DNA of 64,000 nucleotides from Bradyrhizobium cenepequi (GCF_020329485.1 NZ_JAGKJI010000035.1:1-64000), one strand, 5' to 3'; numbered from the stretch's first letter, positions 34,596-44,106 are shown. Notes: generated by a model from the letters alone, not told the origin. Numbers and translations: made by a program.

Positions 34596-35688
34596 TGTGT
34601 GTACCGAAAACCTTATCCGAGTTGCTGAGGTGACGGAATCGCCTAAGCTGGTGGAATGTTCGGACTCCTGTGTTTCGTCATGGCGGTCTTGACCTCACCA
34701 TTCAAGTCGAAGATCCGGCTTGAGGCTGAGAATGCCGCGCTTCGACATCAGTTGAATATCTTGAGGCGCAGGCTCCATGGTCGCGTGAGGCTTACGAACA
34801 ATGATCGCTGGTTCTTGATGCAGCTGTACCGCTGGGTTCCGTCTATCCTGCAGGTCCTCACGATCATCCGGCCCGAGACGCTCGTAGGTTGGCACAGGGC
34901 TGGCTTTCGCTGTTATTGGCGTTGGAAATCGGGTCGACGGGGAGGGCGGCCGCAGATCGACGCGGAGCTGCGCGCGCTGATCCGGCTAATGAGCATCGAG
35001 AACCCGCTGTGGGGCGCGCCACGCATCCACGGCGAATTGCTCAAGCTCGGGTTTCAGGTCGCGCAGTCAAGCGTCGCCAAATACATGGTCAAGCGACGCG
35101 GGCCATCCAGCCCGGGATGGCGGACGTTCCTACGCAACTACGCGCCGGAGATTGCCGCCATGGACTTCTTCGTCGTCTCGACGATCGGTTTCGACCTCCT
35201 CTATGCATTCGTCATCGTTCGGATAGATCGCAGAGACCTCGTCTGGGTCAACGTCACAAAGAATCCGACGGCGGAATGGGTTGCACGTCAGATCACGGAG
35301 GCATTTCCTTGGGATGGGGCTCCGGGCTACATGATCCGAGACCGCGATCGCATTTATGGCGGCATCGTCACGCGTCGATTGCGTGCCATGGGCGTTCGGG
35401 ACAAGCCTACCGCACCGGTTTCACCTTGGCAGAACGGCTTTGCCGAACGGCTGATCGGGTCGATCCGCCGCGAGTGCCTGGATCATATCGTCGTTTTCGG
35501 TGAGGCCCATCTCCGCCGAATCCTGCGATCCTACGCCTGCTATTACAACGAGGTCCGAACGCATCGGTCATTGGATAAAGATGCGCCGGTCTCTCGCCCG
35601 GTTCAGCGGACCGGGAGCATCAAACCGTTCCCTATCCTAGGTGGACTCCATCACTGCTACGCCCGGGTTTAAGTTTTCGGTACACACA
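34596..35688 (+). mobile_element. insertion sequence, left copy (IS3/IS481-like)
   Basis: A 1093-bp element bounded by perfect 16-base inverted repeats TGTGTGTACCGAAAAC (34596-34611) and its complement (35673-35688). The trinucleotide ACC occurs just outside both ends (34593-34595 and 35689-35691), consistent with a 3-bp target duplication. It holds one intact transposase gene. A second, decayed copy lies at 45499-46755 in the same orientation. Confidence 0.85.
34656..35672 (+). CDS. IS transposase, DDE integrase-core type
   Basis: A 338-residue transposase. The N-terminal part has RLEAENAALRHQLNILRRRL and WHRAGFRCYWRWKSG. The rve-type catalytic core shows the first Asp in IAAMDFFVVSTIGF, the second in YMIRDRDRIYGG and the Glu in GFAERLIGSIRRECLDH. 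It is a single ORF with no programmed frameshift, unlike classical IS3 elements. All three catalytic residues are intact, so it may be active. Confidence 0.88.
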   Translation: MFGLLCFVMAVLTSPFKSKIRLEAENAALRHQLNILRRRLHGRVRLTNNDRWFLMQLYRWVPSILQVLTIIRPETLVGWHRAGFRCYWRWKSGRRGGRPQIDAELRALIRLMSIENPLWGAPRIHGELLKLGFQVAQSSVAKYMVKRRGPSSPGWRTFLRNYAPEIAAMDFFVVSTIGFDLLYAFVIVRIDRRDLVWVNVTKNPTAEWVARQITEAFPWDGAPGYMIRDRDRIYGGIVTRRLRAMGVRDKPTAPVSPWQNGFAERLIGSIRRECLDHIVVFGEAHLRRILRSYACYYNEVRTHRSLDKDAPVSRPVQRTGSIKPFPILGGLHHCYARV

Positions 35689-35690
35689 AC

Positions 35691-36075
35691 CTGATCGGAA
35701 GCGCAATGCTGTGGGGTGGCAATCCCGAGAAGGACGCGCTTTACTCCTGATCACGCCGGCCGGCAATGACGGCAGCACGATCTACAAGCTGATGGTCAGG
35801 GACATCCCCGTCGATGGTTTCTGGTCACTCACTGTCTACAACGGCGAAGGGTACTTGCAGCCGAATCCAAGCAATGCCTGTGCAGTAAACAGCGTCACCG
35901 CGAAACAAGCTCCAGATGGCTCGGTCACCCTCCAGTTCGGCGGCTGCGATGGCAAAAACCCAACTGCCTGCCGATCACACCAGGGTGGAATTATATTACA
36001 CGGTGCGTATGTTTCGCCCGCGATCCGAAATCCTCGATGGCACCTGGAAATTCCCGGAGGCGTGGCCTGTGAGTT
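35691..36075 (+). pseudogene. DUF1214 domain fragment (DUF1254/DUF1214 protein)
   Basis: Directly after the IS end the frame reads TPAGNDGSTIYKLMVRDIPV, then DGFWSLTVYNGEGYLQPNPS and TLQFGGCDGKNPTAC, the C-terminal DUF1214 domain of a periplasmic protein family. The N-terminal DUF1254 half is missing. Frameshifts after about 35955 scatter the last residues (EILDGTWKFPEAWP is found in another frame). The function is unknown; the piece is a fossil. Confidence 0.7.
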
Positions 36076-36414
36076 GAGCCCGCGGAGGCGCCGACAGTTA
36101 AGGAAGACTCTGCTGTCTACCCTCGGCCGTTCGCCGTTCTCGTTGCGAGGGCAGCTTTGGTCAAACTGCGACCTCGCGGGGAGGGCAGCTTTTGGCGCAT
36201 TCCGGACTCAAGTCTCACATTGCGTGAGGTCCGAAAAGTGCCAAATGACGGACGTCCTATTTCATACACGCTATGCTTCCGGCAGCGCGGCAAGCCCGGA
36301 AGTCTCTTCTATTTCGCGCCATACCATGTCGGCCTTACCAAGAGCTCTGCGCATTTTGCGCGGTCGCGGTCGAGCAGTACGCGACCGCGCTCTACTGGCC
36401 GAAGAAGGAATTGT
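36076..36414. other. spacer between the DUF1214 fossil and dctM
   Basis: About 340 bases without a supported gene; open frames on the plus strand have no motif. A strong inverted repeat at 36358-36390 lies close to the dctM stop. Confidence 0.45.
36358..36390 (-). terminator. 11-bp inverted repeat beyond dctM
   Basis: GCGCGGTCGCG (36358-36368) and CGCGACCGCGC (36380-36390) are perfect inverted arms with an 11-base loop, 25 bases beyond the dctM stop on the minus strand. No T-run follows, so it may stabilise the mRNA end or act with Rho. Confidence 0.42.
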
Positions 36415-37740
36415 TCATTTAGGCCCTACAGCACCACCCATCAGGTAATCAGGCAACCATGTGGCGATACTTGGGAAAATAGACATGATGATGATTCCGA
36501 CAATCATCATCGCGACATAGGGAATTGAGCCCCACAGCACCGTCTTGGTGGGCACGTCCGGCGCTATGGCATTGACCACGAACAGGTTCAGCCCGACCGG
36601 CGGGGTTATAAGCCCGATCTCCATGTTGATGGTCACTATGACGCCGAACCAGACCGGGTCGAAACCGGCGGCCGTAATAATCGGCAGCAGGATCGGTGCG
36701 GTCATCAGGATGATTCCGGCGGGCGGAATGAAGCAGCCGCATACCAGCAGGAAGATGTTGATGAGTCCCATCAGCACCCAGGGGTTGAGCTGCGCGTCGG
36801 CAATGGCCTGCGCCAGTGTCTGGGTGATGTAGAGCGAGGTCAGCATGTAGCCGAACAGAACGGCGGTCGCGATGATCATCAGGATCATCACCGACTCGCG
36901 CGTGGTCGAACGCAATATCTGCCACCAGGCCATCGGGCTCCACATCCGGTAGATGACGATCGCCAGAAGCACGCACAGCGCGGCGCCGACGCCTGCCGCT
37001 TCCGACGGTGTGGCAATGCCGGCATACAGCACGTACATCACTCCGATTACGATCGCCAGGAAGGGCGCAACTTTCGGAATCGCTTCGAACTTCTCGCGCC
37101 AGGTGAAACGGAAACCCGCCTCGTATGCACGGAAGCCCTTGTACCAAATATAGGCCAGCGTCCACAGCATGAAGAGACCAGTCAGCAACAAGCCCGGCAG
37201 CACCCCAGCCAGGAACAGACGACCGATAGATGTCTCGGTCGCGATGCCGTAAAGGATGAAGGTGATCGAGGGCGGGATCAGGATGCCGAGCGTGCCACCG
37301 GCGCAGATCGATCCGGTTGCCACTTCGTCCGGGTAACCACGCGCGCGCATCTCCGGTATGCCCAACTTGCCAATGGCGGCGCAGGTTGCCGGCGAGGAGC
37401 CGGTCAGCGCCGCGAACATCGCGCAAGCGCCGATATTAGAAATCACCAGCCCGCCAGGCACCCGGTAAAGCCAGCGATCGAGCGCGGCATAGAGATCCTT
37501 GCCGGCCGGCGACGAGCCGATCGCTGCTCCCATCATGATGAACATCGGAATGGAGACGAGCGTGAAATCATTCAAACCAGAATAGAGCGTCTCCGCCGCA
37601 ACCCGCAGCGAATCGACGCCCTGGAACAGCACCAGGAACGCAACGCCGACGGCGCCGAGTGCGAAGGCGACCGGCGCACCGGTCAATAGCACCAGAACTG
37701 TGGCAAAGAGCACGAGAACGCCTTGGGCAGACGGGCTCAT
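36415..37740 (-). CDS. dctM: TRAP transporter large permease
   Basis: A 441-residue inner-membrane protein with about 12 hydrophobic segments. It belongs to the DctM/ion-transporter superfamily: FTLVSIPMFIMMGAAIGSS, ALTGSSPATCAAIGKLGIP, GTLGILIPPSITFILYG and MEIGLITPPVGLNLFVV. It is the channel that couples sodium or proton entry to solute uptake. Its ATG overlaps the dctQ stop (ATGA). The solute is unknown; TRAP systems carry organic acids. Confidence 0.93.
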   Translation of the reverse strand: MSPSAQGVLVLFATVLVLLTGAPVAFALGAVGVAFLVLFQGVDSLRVAAETLYSGLNDFTLVSIPMFIMMGAAIGSSPAGKDLYAALDRWLYRVPGGLVISNIGACAMFAALTGSSPATCAAIGKLGIPEMRARGYPDEVATGSICAGGTLGILIPPSITFILYGIATETSIGRLFLAGVLPGLLLTGLFMLWTLAYIWYKGFRAYEAGFRFTWREKFEAIPKVAPFLAIVIGVMYVLYAGIATPSEAAGVGAALCVLLAIVIYRMWSPMAWWQILRSTTRESVMILMIIATAVLFGYMLTSLYITQTLAQAIADAQLNPWVLMGLINIFLLVCGCFIPPAGIILMTAPILLPIITAAGFDPVWFGVIVTINMEIGLITPPVGLNLFVVNAIAPDVPTKTVLWGSIPYVAMMIVGIIIMSIFPSIATWLPDYLMGGAVGPK

Positions 37741-38312
37741 GTGCCGGCTCCCGGAATGTTCACCTCGGTCCCGCTTTCGGGCGAGCGGAGGTCGACGGAG
37801 CGCTCGTTAACCTCGATGCCGAACGGCGGCTCGCGGCCGGTGAGCAGATTGAGCAGATCGACGACATACTGCAGCGTGAGAATCCCCAAGCCCACCGGCA
37901 TGGCGCCATAGGGAATCCATAGCCGCGCGCGCCACATGGTGTCGGACACCCAGCGGCCTTCGTAGGCCTCATACCAGAATTGAAAGGTGAGCACGGTCAT
38001 CAGCAGGCAAAAGCCCAGCGAGACCGTGATCGCGCAAATGGCGAGCCAGTAGCGCGCGCGTTCGCTCAGATAGATCGGCAACACATCCACGTTCACGTGG
38101 CCCTTGGTCAACAGTACGTAGGGCGCGCCGATGAAGGTGGCCGCAATCAGGCTGTAAGTGACGAAATCGGTCTGCCAGATCGTGTTCTCGTTGAGCACAT
38201 AGCGGATGAATACCATCTGGCAGACAATGATCACCGCGACCGCCGTCAAGGCCGCCGCGAAAATCCCGCAGGCCTGCGACATCAGCGTTGTGAGTCGATT
38301 GAGAATGTTCAT
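37737..38312 (-). CDS. dctQ: TRAP transporter small permease
   Basis: A 191-residue membrane protein with four hydrophobic helices: GIFAAALTAVAVIIVCQMVF, TYSLIAATFIGAPYVLLTKG with HVNVDVLPIYLS, ICAITVSLGFCLLMTVLTFQ, and VGLGILTLQYVVDLLNLLTG. The pattern and position between dctP and dctM identify the DctQ subunit. It associates with DctM in the inner membrane. Confidence 0.9.
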   Translation of the reverse strand: MNILNRLTTLMSQACGIFAAALTAVAVIIVCQMVFIRYVLNENTIWQTDFVTYSLIAATFIGAPYVLLTKGHVNVDVLPIYLSERARYWLAICAITVSLGFCLLMTVLTFQFWYEAYEGRWVSDTMWRARLWIPYGAMPVGLGILTLQYVVDLLNLLTGREPPFGIEVNERSVDLRSPESGTEVNIPGAGT

Positions 38313-38329
38313 TGCTGCCCCGCTTCCGT

Positions 38330-38356
38330 GATCGGCCGGCGAACGGCCGGCCGATC
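38330..38356 (-). promoter_or_regulatory. intercistronic hairpin between dctP and dctQ
   Basis: GATCGGCCGGC (38330-38340) and GCCGGCCGATC (38346-38356) form a perfect 11-bp stem with a 5-base loop in the 59-base gap between dctP and dctQ. Binding-protein operons often have such a stem, which keeps dctP mRNA more abundant than the permease mRNA. That role is inferred. Confidence 0.65.
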
Positions 38357-38371
38357 CTTATCGAAGGAGCG

Positions 38372-39370
38372 TTACTTGACGGCCAGTGCCTCGTCGATCA
38401 GGTTCTTGCCGTCGGGCACTTCCTTGGCGAACTCGGCGTAGGAGCTTTTTTGCGCCACGTCGAGCCAAGCCTGGTACTCGGTCGCCGACAGCGTAACGAC
38501 TTCGACCTTGTTGTCCTGGAAGGTCTTGACCATCTTTTCGTCGAGACCCTTGCTCTCCTTCGCGAAGTATTCTTCCGCTTTCTTGCCGGCCTTGAGCAAT
38601 ACGTCCTGTTGCTGCTTGTTGAGCTTGGCGAACGCCTTCTTCGACATCAGCACCGGCTCGTACATGAACCACAGTGCATTTTCGCCCGGAGCGGTGATGC
38701 ACTTGACCTGCTCGTAGATGCGGAACGAGACGAAGCTGCCGGTCGAGGTATCGGTGGCCTCCGCGACGCCCGTCTGCAGCGCATTATAGACTTCGTTGGA
38801 GGGGATTGAGACAATCGAAGCGCCTGCGGCCTGCCACATGGCCGCGAAAGTCGGGCCGGCGGAGCGGATCTTGACGCCCTTGATGTCTTCCGGCCTGCGG
38901 ATGCAGCCTTTCTTGGAGGCCACGGCGCCGGCGAGCCAGGCATCGGCGAGCACGATGACGCCGGCCTTCTCGATCTTGGCCCTGATGTCCTTCATGAACG
39001 GCGAGTTCGCTAAGCGCGCGGCGCGGTCATGGCTGCGCACGAGGCCCGGCATCAGAGTGGCACCGAAGGCACGTACCTTGCCGCTGGCGTAATCAAGCGG
39101 GAATGACGAGATGTCGAGTTGGCCGTTGACCATGGCGTTCCACTGATCGTTCGGTTTGAATAGCGAGGCGCCCGGATAGACTTGGATCTCGAGCCCGACA
39201 TTGGCGGTCTTGCCTTCCTTGGCGATGATCTGCACCATCTCGTCACGCGGATCGCCTTTGCCGCCCGGAAATTGATGAGAGGCTCTCAGGGTGACTTGCG
39301 CTTGAGCCGGCGCCGACAGCAGGATGGCCGCCGTCGCCGTAGCGAGCAATACTATAGATACATTTCTCAT
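38372..39370 (-). CDS. dctP: TRAP transporter solute-binding protein
   Basis: A 332-residue periplasmic receptor. The signal peptide is MRNVSIVLLATATAAILLSA with cleavage near AQAQ; the conserved KGVKIRSAGPTFAAMWQAAG and VEATDTSTGSFVSFRIYE follow. A GGAGGAGG ribosome-binding site precedes the ATG. The usual solute-anchoring Arg is within KIRSAG. It is the first gene of dctPQM and is probably expressed more strongly than the permeases. The carried solute is unknown. Confidence 0.92.
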   Translation of the reverse strand: MRNVSIVLLATATAAILLSAPAQAQVTLRASHQFPGGKGDPRDEMVQIIAKEGKTANVGLEIQVYPGASLFKPNDQWNAMVNGQLDISSFPLDYASGKVRAFGATLMPGLVRSHDRAARLANSPFMKDIRAKIEKAGVIVLADAWLAGAVASKKGCIRRPEDIKGVKIRSAGPTFAAMWQAAGASIVSIPSNEVYNALQTGVAEATDTSTGSFVSFRIYEQVKCITAPGENALWFMYEPVLMSKKAFAKLNKQQQDVLLKAGKKAEEYFAKESKGLDEKMVKTFQDNKVEVVTLSATEYQAWLDVAQKSSYAEFAKEVPDGKNLIDEALAVK

Positions 39371-39943
39371 CTTATGTTTCCTCCTCCATGCGATCTCTTC
39401 TGGCAGCGGATATACCGCTGCGTTTGGTCGACCGAACGAGAACCAAAATCGCTCACAGCGTCATAGGCCCCCCGCTCCTATAACGGCATGCAATCGTTGC
39501 ACCGTATGACGACATAACCGTGGGATCAACGAGCGTTTTTCTAAAGGTCTTTAGATCACCAAGCGAGCCTTCCTCGTCGGCACCTTGTGAATGCTGATCG
39601 AATAGTGACCCCCATCGGCGTCGTCGGGACCCCCTTCAAGCCATTGATTTCGCTAAATTCGGATGGTGGGACCCCACGCCGATCATGGTCGAGACCCCAC
39701 GCCGAAACACATCAATCGGACGTCAAGTCACTAAACGCCTATTTAGTGACCCGAACTATCTGAGTGCCTACTTCAACAAGTGTCGCGTTCGAAAATGACC
39801 GAGCATGAAATGAGCAGCGCAATCCATATCGTCAGTCCCGATCGGTTCGACCTTGGAACGGCACAGACCCCAGCCTCTGAGCGCCGCGCGGCGATCGCGC
39901 CTAGTCTAGGAATAGCTTCGGCGATCTGGTTGACATCAACCGA
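39371..39943. other. junction region with IS21-type terminal repeats
   Basis: Around 39605-39710 the sequence contains repeated motifs GACCCCCATCGGCG, GGGACCCCAC-GCCGATC and GAGACCCCAC-GCCGAAAC. GACCCC-type multiple terminal repeats with GCCGA are usual at the ends of IS21-family elements in rhizobia (recall). No istA or istB remains, so this is an element end left by deletion. The start of the adjacent FAD-subunit gene is missing, which fits a deletion here. Confidence 0.45.
39727..39750. repeat. inverted repeat GTCACTAAA / TTTAGTGAC
   Basis: Perfect 9-base arms (39727-39735 and 39742-39750) with a 6-base spacer. It lies between the IS21-like remnant and the truncated FAD-subunit gene. It could be a regulator site or an element end. 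Confidence 0.45.
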
Positions 39944-40768
39944 TTGCCGCTCGACAAGATCGAGGAGACGCCGGATGGCGGCTTGCGGATCGGCGCGCTC
40001 GTGCGCAACAGTGATCTCGCGGCGGACTCCCGCGTCCGCCGCAGCTATGGCGTCCTCGGTCGGGCGCCGCTCGCCGGCGCCAGCGCCCAGCTTCGCAACA
40101 AGGCGACCACTGGCGGCAATCTGCTGCAGCGAACGCGCTGCTATTACTTCTATGACATCACCAAACCCTGCAACAAGCGCAGCCCGGGCTCCGGCTGCGC
40201 CGCGCTTGCCGGACTCAATCGCATCCACGCTATTCTTGGTACAAGCAGCGGATGCATCGCGACGAACCCGTCCGACATGGCGGTGGCCATGCGGGCGCTG
40301 GATGCCAAGGTGGAGACCGTCAACGGCAATGGCGAGGCGCGCGTCATTCCGATCGCAGAGTTTCATCGGCTTCCGGGCAACACTCCCGAGATCGAAACAA
40401 CGCTGAAGTCCGGCGAGATCATCACTTCAGTCACGCTGCCCCCGCCACCAAGCGGCGTGCAGGTCTATCGCAAGGTCCGCGACCGCGCCTCCTACGCCTT
40501 CGCGCTGGTCTCGGTCGCGGCGATTGTCGATTCCGTCGGCGGCCGCATCCGCTCCGCCCGCCTCGCCTTTGGCGGACTGGCGCACAAGCCGTGGCGCGTT
40601 GCGGAGGCGGAAGAGCGCCTCACCAATGCGCCGGCCGGCGCTCGCACCTTCAATGCCGCGGCAGAGGCAGTGCTTGAGGGCGCACGCGGATTCGGCGGCA
40701 ACGATTTCAAAATCCCGCTGACACGGCGAACACTGCATGCCGTGCTCGCCGACATCACCAAGGCTTGA
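39944..40768 (+). pseudogene. PaoB/YagS-like FAD and Fe-S subunit, N-terminally truncated
   Basis: The frame covers 274 codons of a xanthine-oxidase-family FAD subunit. The segment LLQRTRCYYFYDITKPCNKR, with further Cys in GSGCAAL, is the extra [4Fe-4S] insertion found in PaoB/YagS aldehyde dehydrogenase subunits; KATTGGN and CIATNPSDMAVAMRALDA belong to the FAD domain. The first 50 or so residues, with the FAD pyrophosphate loop, are absent: upstream in frame only SFGDLVDINRLPLDK is recovered. No [2Fe-2S] subunit gene is next to it. It overlaps nothing and is followed 12 bases later by the Mo subunit. Confidence 0.75.
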
Positions 40769-40780
40769 GAGAGCGCACCA

Positions 40781-42983
40781 ATGGAAATGAATGCCCCCGT
40801 CGGCGCAAACCCACTTGATGCCGAGACCATTGTTGGCAAACCGATTGACCGCATCGACGGACGACCAAAGGTCACTGGTGCCGCCCGCTACGCCTATGAG
40901 ATGCAGCAGAATGCGCTGTATGGTTTTGTTGTGGAAGCATCGATCGGAAAGGGAAAGATCAGCTCGGTCGACACGCGTACCGCCCAGAACGCACCCGGCG
41001 TCAAACTGATCCTCACCCACCATAATGCGCCCGAGCAAGGTTCCGGCAATCACCGCGAAGCTCATCCGGTGCTCACAGGCCCGGAAGTGACGCGTTACGG
41101 GCAGCCGGTCGCCTTCGTCGTTGCCGACAGTTTCGAGCAGGCCCGGGCAGCGGCTTACCTGATCGACATCAACTACGAGCGAGAGGCCGGCAGATACACT
41201 CTCCGCAACCATCTGAAATTGGCGAGCGTTCCGCATCAGAAGGATGGCCCGGTGGCTGATAGCGCGGTCGGTGATTTCGCCAGCGCGTTCGAGGATGCGC
41301 CCGTGCAGCTCAACGTTGCCTATACGACGCCGCTGCAGAGCCACGCTATGATGGAGCCGCACGCCACCATTGCGATGTGGGAAGGTGACAAGCTCACTCT
41401 TCACACGGCTAACCAGATGCTCAACCAGGGCCAAATGGCCATCGCCCGTACGCTGAAAATCCCACCGGAGAACGTCCGCCTCATCAGCCCGTTCATCGGC
41501 GGCGGTTTCGGCGGCAAGCTCTGGGTCAATGCCGACGAAATCCTCGCGGCGATTGCGTCACGGCAGCTCAACCGCCCGGTCAAGACCGCCCTCACCCGAC
41601 AGCAGATCTTTCATATCACTACGCACCGCTCGGACACCATTCAGCGCATCCGCCTCGGCTCTGACCGCGATGGACGTCTCGTTGCGATCGGCCATGATGT
41701 GTTCTCCGGTAATCTTCCCAGCGAACAGACCTATGAGGCAGCCGCGCTGCAGACTCGCACGCTGTACACCGGCCCCAACCGCTTGACGCGACATCGCCTG
41801 GCGCCACTGGACATTCCGGTCGCATCCTCCATGCGCGCGCCAGGAGAGGCTGTCGGGCTCCTTGCACTCGAATGCGCGATGGACGAGCTTGCTGACAAGC
41901 TCAATCTCGATCCGATTGAACTTCGCCTTCGTAACGAGCCGCACGAAGACCCCGAGAAGCATATCCCTTATTCCAGCCGCCACCTGGTCGCGTGCATGAA
42001 AGAGGGTGCGCGCCTGTTCGGCTGGAACAAGCGCAACCCGATGCCGGGACAGGTCCGCGATGGACGATGGCTTGTGGGAATCGGCATGGCGGCGGCGACC
42101 CGCGGCAACCCGCTCAAATTCTCCAGAGCCAATGTCCGTCTGAGTGCGGACGGCAGCGCCACGGTGCGGATGGCAGTGACCGACATTGGTACCGGAACCT
42201 ATACCATCCTGGCGCAAATCGCTGCTGAGATGCTGGGCTTGCCGACTGAGAAGGTGCGGGTCGAACTCGGCGACACGATTTATCCTGAAGCCGCTGGCTC
42301 GGGCGGCTCATTCGGCGCAGCGAGTTCCGGCTCCGCATTGTTCGAGGCCTGCACCGCTTTACGCGAGAAGCTGGCTCGCATGGCGCGGATGGATCCTGCG
42401 GCCGCTCATTTCGCCGATGGTCACGTTTACGTCGGACGGACAATCAGTAAAGCTCACAGACCTGATAGGCATAGATGGCATTGATGCCGACGGAGAGATA
42501 AAGCCGGGCCGAAACGGTGTGGACTTTTCGCAGCAGTCGTATGGCGCGCATTTCGCAGAGGTTGGTGTCGACGAAGACACGGGTGAAGTGCGCCTGCGAC
42601 GCATGCTGGGTGTCTTCACCGCCGGCCGCGCTCTCAACGCGAAAACTGCCCGTTCCCAGGCAATCGGCGGCATGGTGTTCGGTGTGGGCGCAGCGTTGCA
42701 GCAAGCAATGGTGCTCGATCCGCGCTTTGGCTATTTCGTCAACCACGACCTTGCAGAATACCACGTGCCGGTCCACGCCGACATTCCCGCCATTGATGCG
42801 ATTTTTCTTCGGGAGCTGGACGAAGACTCCAATCCGCTCAAGAGTAAAGGCATTGGCGAGCTCGGCATCTGCGGCGCCGGCGCGGCGGTCGCCAACGCGA
42901 TCCACAATGCCTGCGGCGCGCGAACTCGCGACTATCCAATCACACTTGACAAGGTGCTCGCCAGCTTGCCAGTGCAGGCATAG
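40781..42983 (+). pseudogene. PaoC/YagR-like molybdopterin subunit, frameshifted near the end
   Basis: Residues 1 to about 550 form a xanthine-oxidase-family Mo-binding subunit: GKPIDRIDGRPKVTGAARYA, FIGGGFGGKLWVNADEIL and AGSGGSFGAASSGSALFEA (the Mo-proximal region). The frame then shifts near 42436-42440 and the rest continues in the next frame: GVDFSQQSYGAHFAEVGVDE to NPLKSKGIGELGICGAGAAV, which includes the catalytic Glu motif GELGI. The rejoined product would be about 730 residues, normal for PaoC. It would oxidise aldehydes with a molybdenum cofactor, but the lost frame and missing partner make this unlikely. Confidence 0.8.
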
Positions 42984-43059
42984 ACGGTGGAGGGAGACCT
43001 ATGCCGCGGAACGCCTCTTATCTTGAGAGCTGGTGGCTGCAGGCGTTCGCCCTGGCCTG

Positions 43060-43269
43060 CTAAGCTCCCCTGCCATCCTGCTTGCCAATCACGCAGCGCC
43101 ATGCCGCCAGGCGCTCCGCGGGATGCTGCGTCATCCACTCGGCAAGCTGCGGCGCGCCCATCAGGCAGAACTGCACCGACGCGTCAGCGAAGTCCGAGGT
43201 GGTCACCGTCTGCTCGTGACAATTTGCCGGAGAGGAGAGACTGCACAGCACGGCAATGATCTTGATCAT
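43060..43269 (-). CDS. small hypothetical protein, possible export signal
   Basis: A 69-residue protein beginning MIKIIAVLCSLSSPANCHEQ, a short hydrophobic, signal-like start. TTSDFADASVQFCLMGAPQL and AEWMTQHPAERLAAWRCVIG follow. Two conserved Cys residues near the middle and end suggest a disulfide. Its ATG forms an ATGA overlap with the preceding small gene, so the two are coupled. The pair is recurrent in Bradyrhizobium (recall). The function is unknown. Confidence 0.7.
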   Translation of the reverse strand: MIKIIAVLCSLSSPANCHEQTVTTSDFADASVQFCLMGAPQLAEWMTQHPAERLAAWRCVIGKQDGRGA

Positions 43270-43457
43270 GGCAGGAGAACCCCGTCGCTACGATGCGCAT
43301 TGGCGCCGCTGGCGGTATGACTTACCGGTGCCCTCTCCCGCTGCTCCCTGATCGGATCAGCCGGCGGAAAGATGCTGTCATATATCGCGCGGGCCTCTCG
43401 AATTAGGCGGGCTCGCTCGCGCTCAGACTTCGGGACAAATCGAATAACTTCGCCCAT
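43266..43457 (-). CDS. small hypothetical protein MGEVIRF-type
   Basis: A 63-residue protein: MGEVIRFVPKSERERARLIR, then EARAIYDSIFPPADP. The N-terminal helix is strongly charged and the pattern is a common small family in Bradyrhizobium. It shares four bases with the downstream small gene at 43060-43269. The function is unknown. Confidence 0.75.
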   Translation of the reverse strand: MGEVIRFVPKSERERARLIREARAIYDSIFPPADPIREQRERAPVSHTASGANAHRSDGVLLP

Positions 43458-43675
43458 ATTGGCTCCAGACTTTGACTCGAGAAGGACTCCGCAGTTAGAA
43501 AACGCTATGAGATTATTATCATCATTCTATTCAGATCTAGAATATCAGCTTAGACTTTGACGCTCCGCAGGTCGTAACGAAGGTATAAAGAGCTCGCGAC
43601 TGGGCCGAGCGCCGGTCATCCCAACCGAGGCGGCTATTCCGCGGGCTAGTCTAGAGTGCCAAGCTGCCTACCAGA

Positions 43676-43888
43676 TCATGTACGCCACTCGCCCTCCGCC
43701 TTGGCCGATCGAGCGAGTGCCTTGGCCGCATCAACATGCGAAGCTTTCTCGGCTCGCCGCTGGTAGTCGTCGGCTAGGGTCCTAAGCTGACTCGCAATCG
43801 CTCGGTCGGTCATGGTTTGGGCAGCGCGAAGCAAAGTCTGCGCGGTTTCCAAGTATTCCTTGCCGCGTTGTGAGATCTGGAATGTCAT
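43676..43888 (-). CDS. small helical hypothetical protein
   Basis: A 70-residue helical protein starting at ATG 43888: MTFQISQRGKEYLETAQTLL, then RAAQTMTDRAIASQLRTLAD and DYQRRAEKAS. It resembles the RxxAEK-type small proteins multiplied in Bradyrhizobium. The start overlaps the stop of the upstream zinc-finger gene (ATGA). The function is unknown. Confidence 0.7.
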   Translation of the reverse strand: MTFQISQRGKEYLETAQTLLRAAQTMTDRAIASQLRTLADDYQRRAEKASHVDAAKALARSAKAEGEWRT

Positions 43889-44106
43889 AGAGCCCTCGCG
43901 CGGTTCCCTGGCGTCTGGTCTAAGGCGACATTGAGCCAGGACAGCCAATTGCGGTCACTTGCCCGGCGAGCTCTGAAACGATCGAGGCACTTCTTGGAAC
44001 AAAGTGGAGTTCGCCACGAGTAGTACCGGACGAGACCAAACTTGCCATCACAAGCGGCGCATTGCGCGGCTCTGCCAGATCTAAGACTTTCGGAGCAGTT
44101 ATGCAT
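43885..44106 (-). CDS. small zinc-finger-like protein
   Basis: A 73-residue protein with the pattern QCAACDGKFGLVRYYSWRTP, then LCSKKCLDRFRARR: two C-x-x-C/C-x-x-x-C pairs about 18 residues apart, as in a treble-clef zinc finger. The basic tail could contact nucleic acid. It is the first of two overlapping small genes. Zinc binding is inferred. Confidence 0.75.
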   Translation of the reverse strand: MHNCSESLRSGRAAQCAACDGKFGLVRYYSWRTPLCSKKCLDRFRARRASDRNWLSWLNVALDQTPGNRARAL

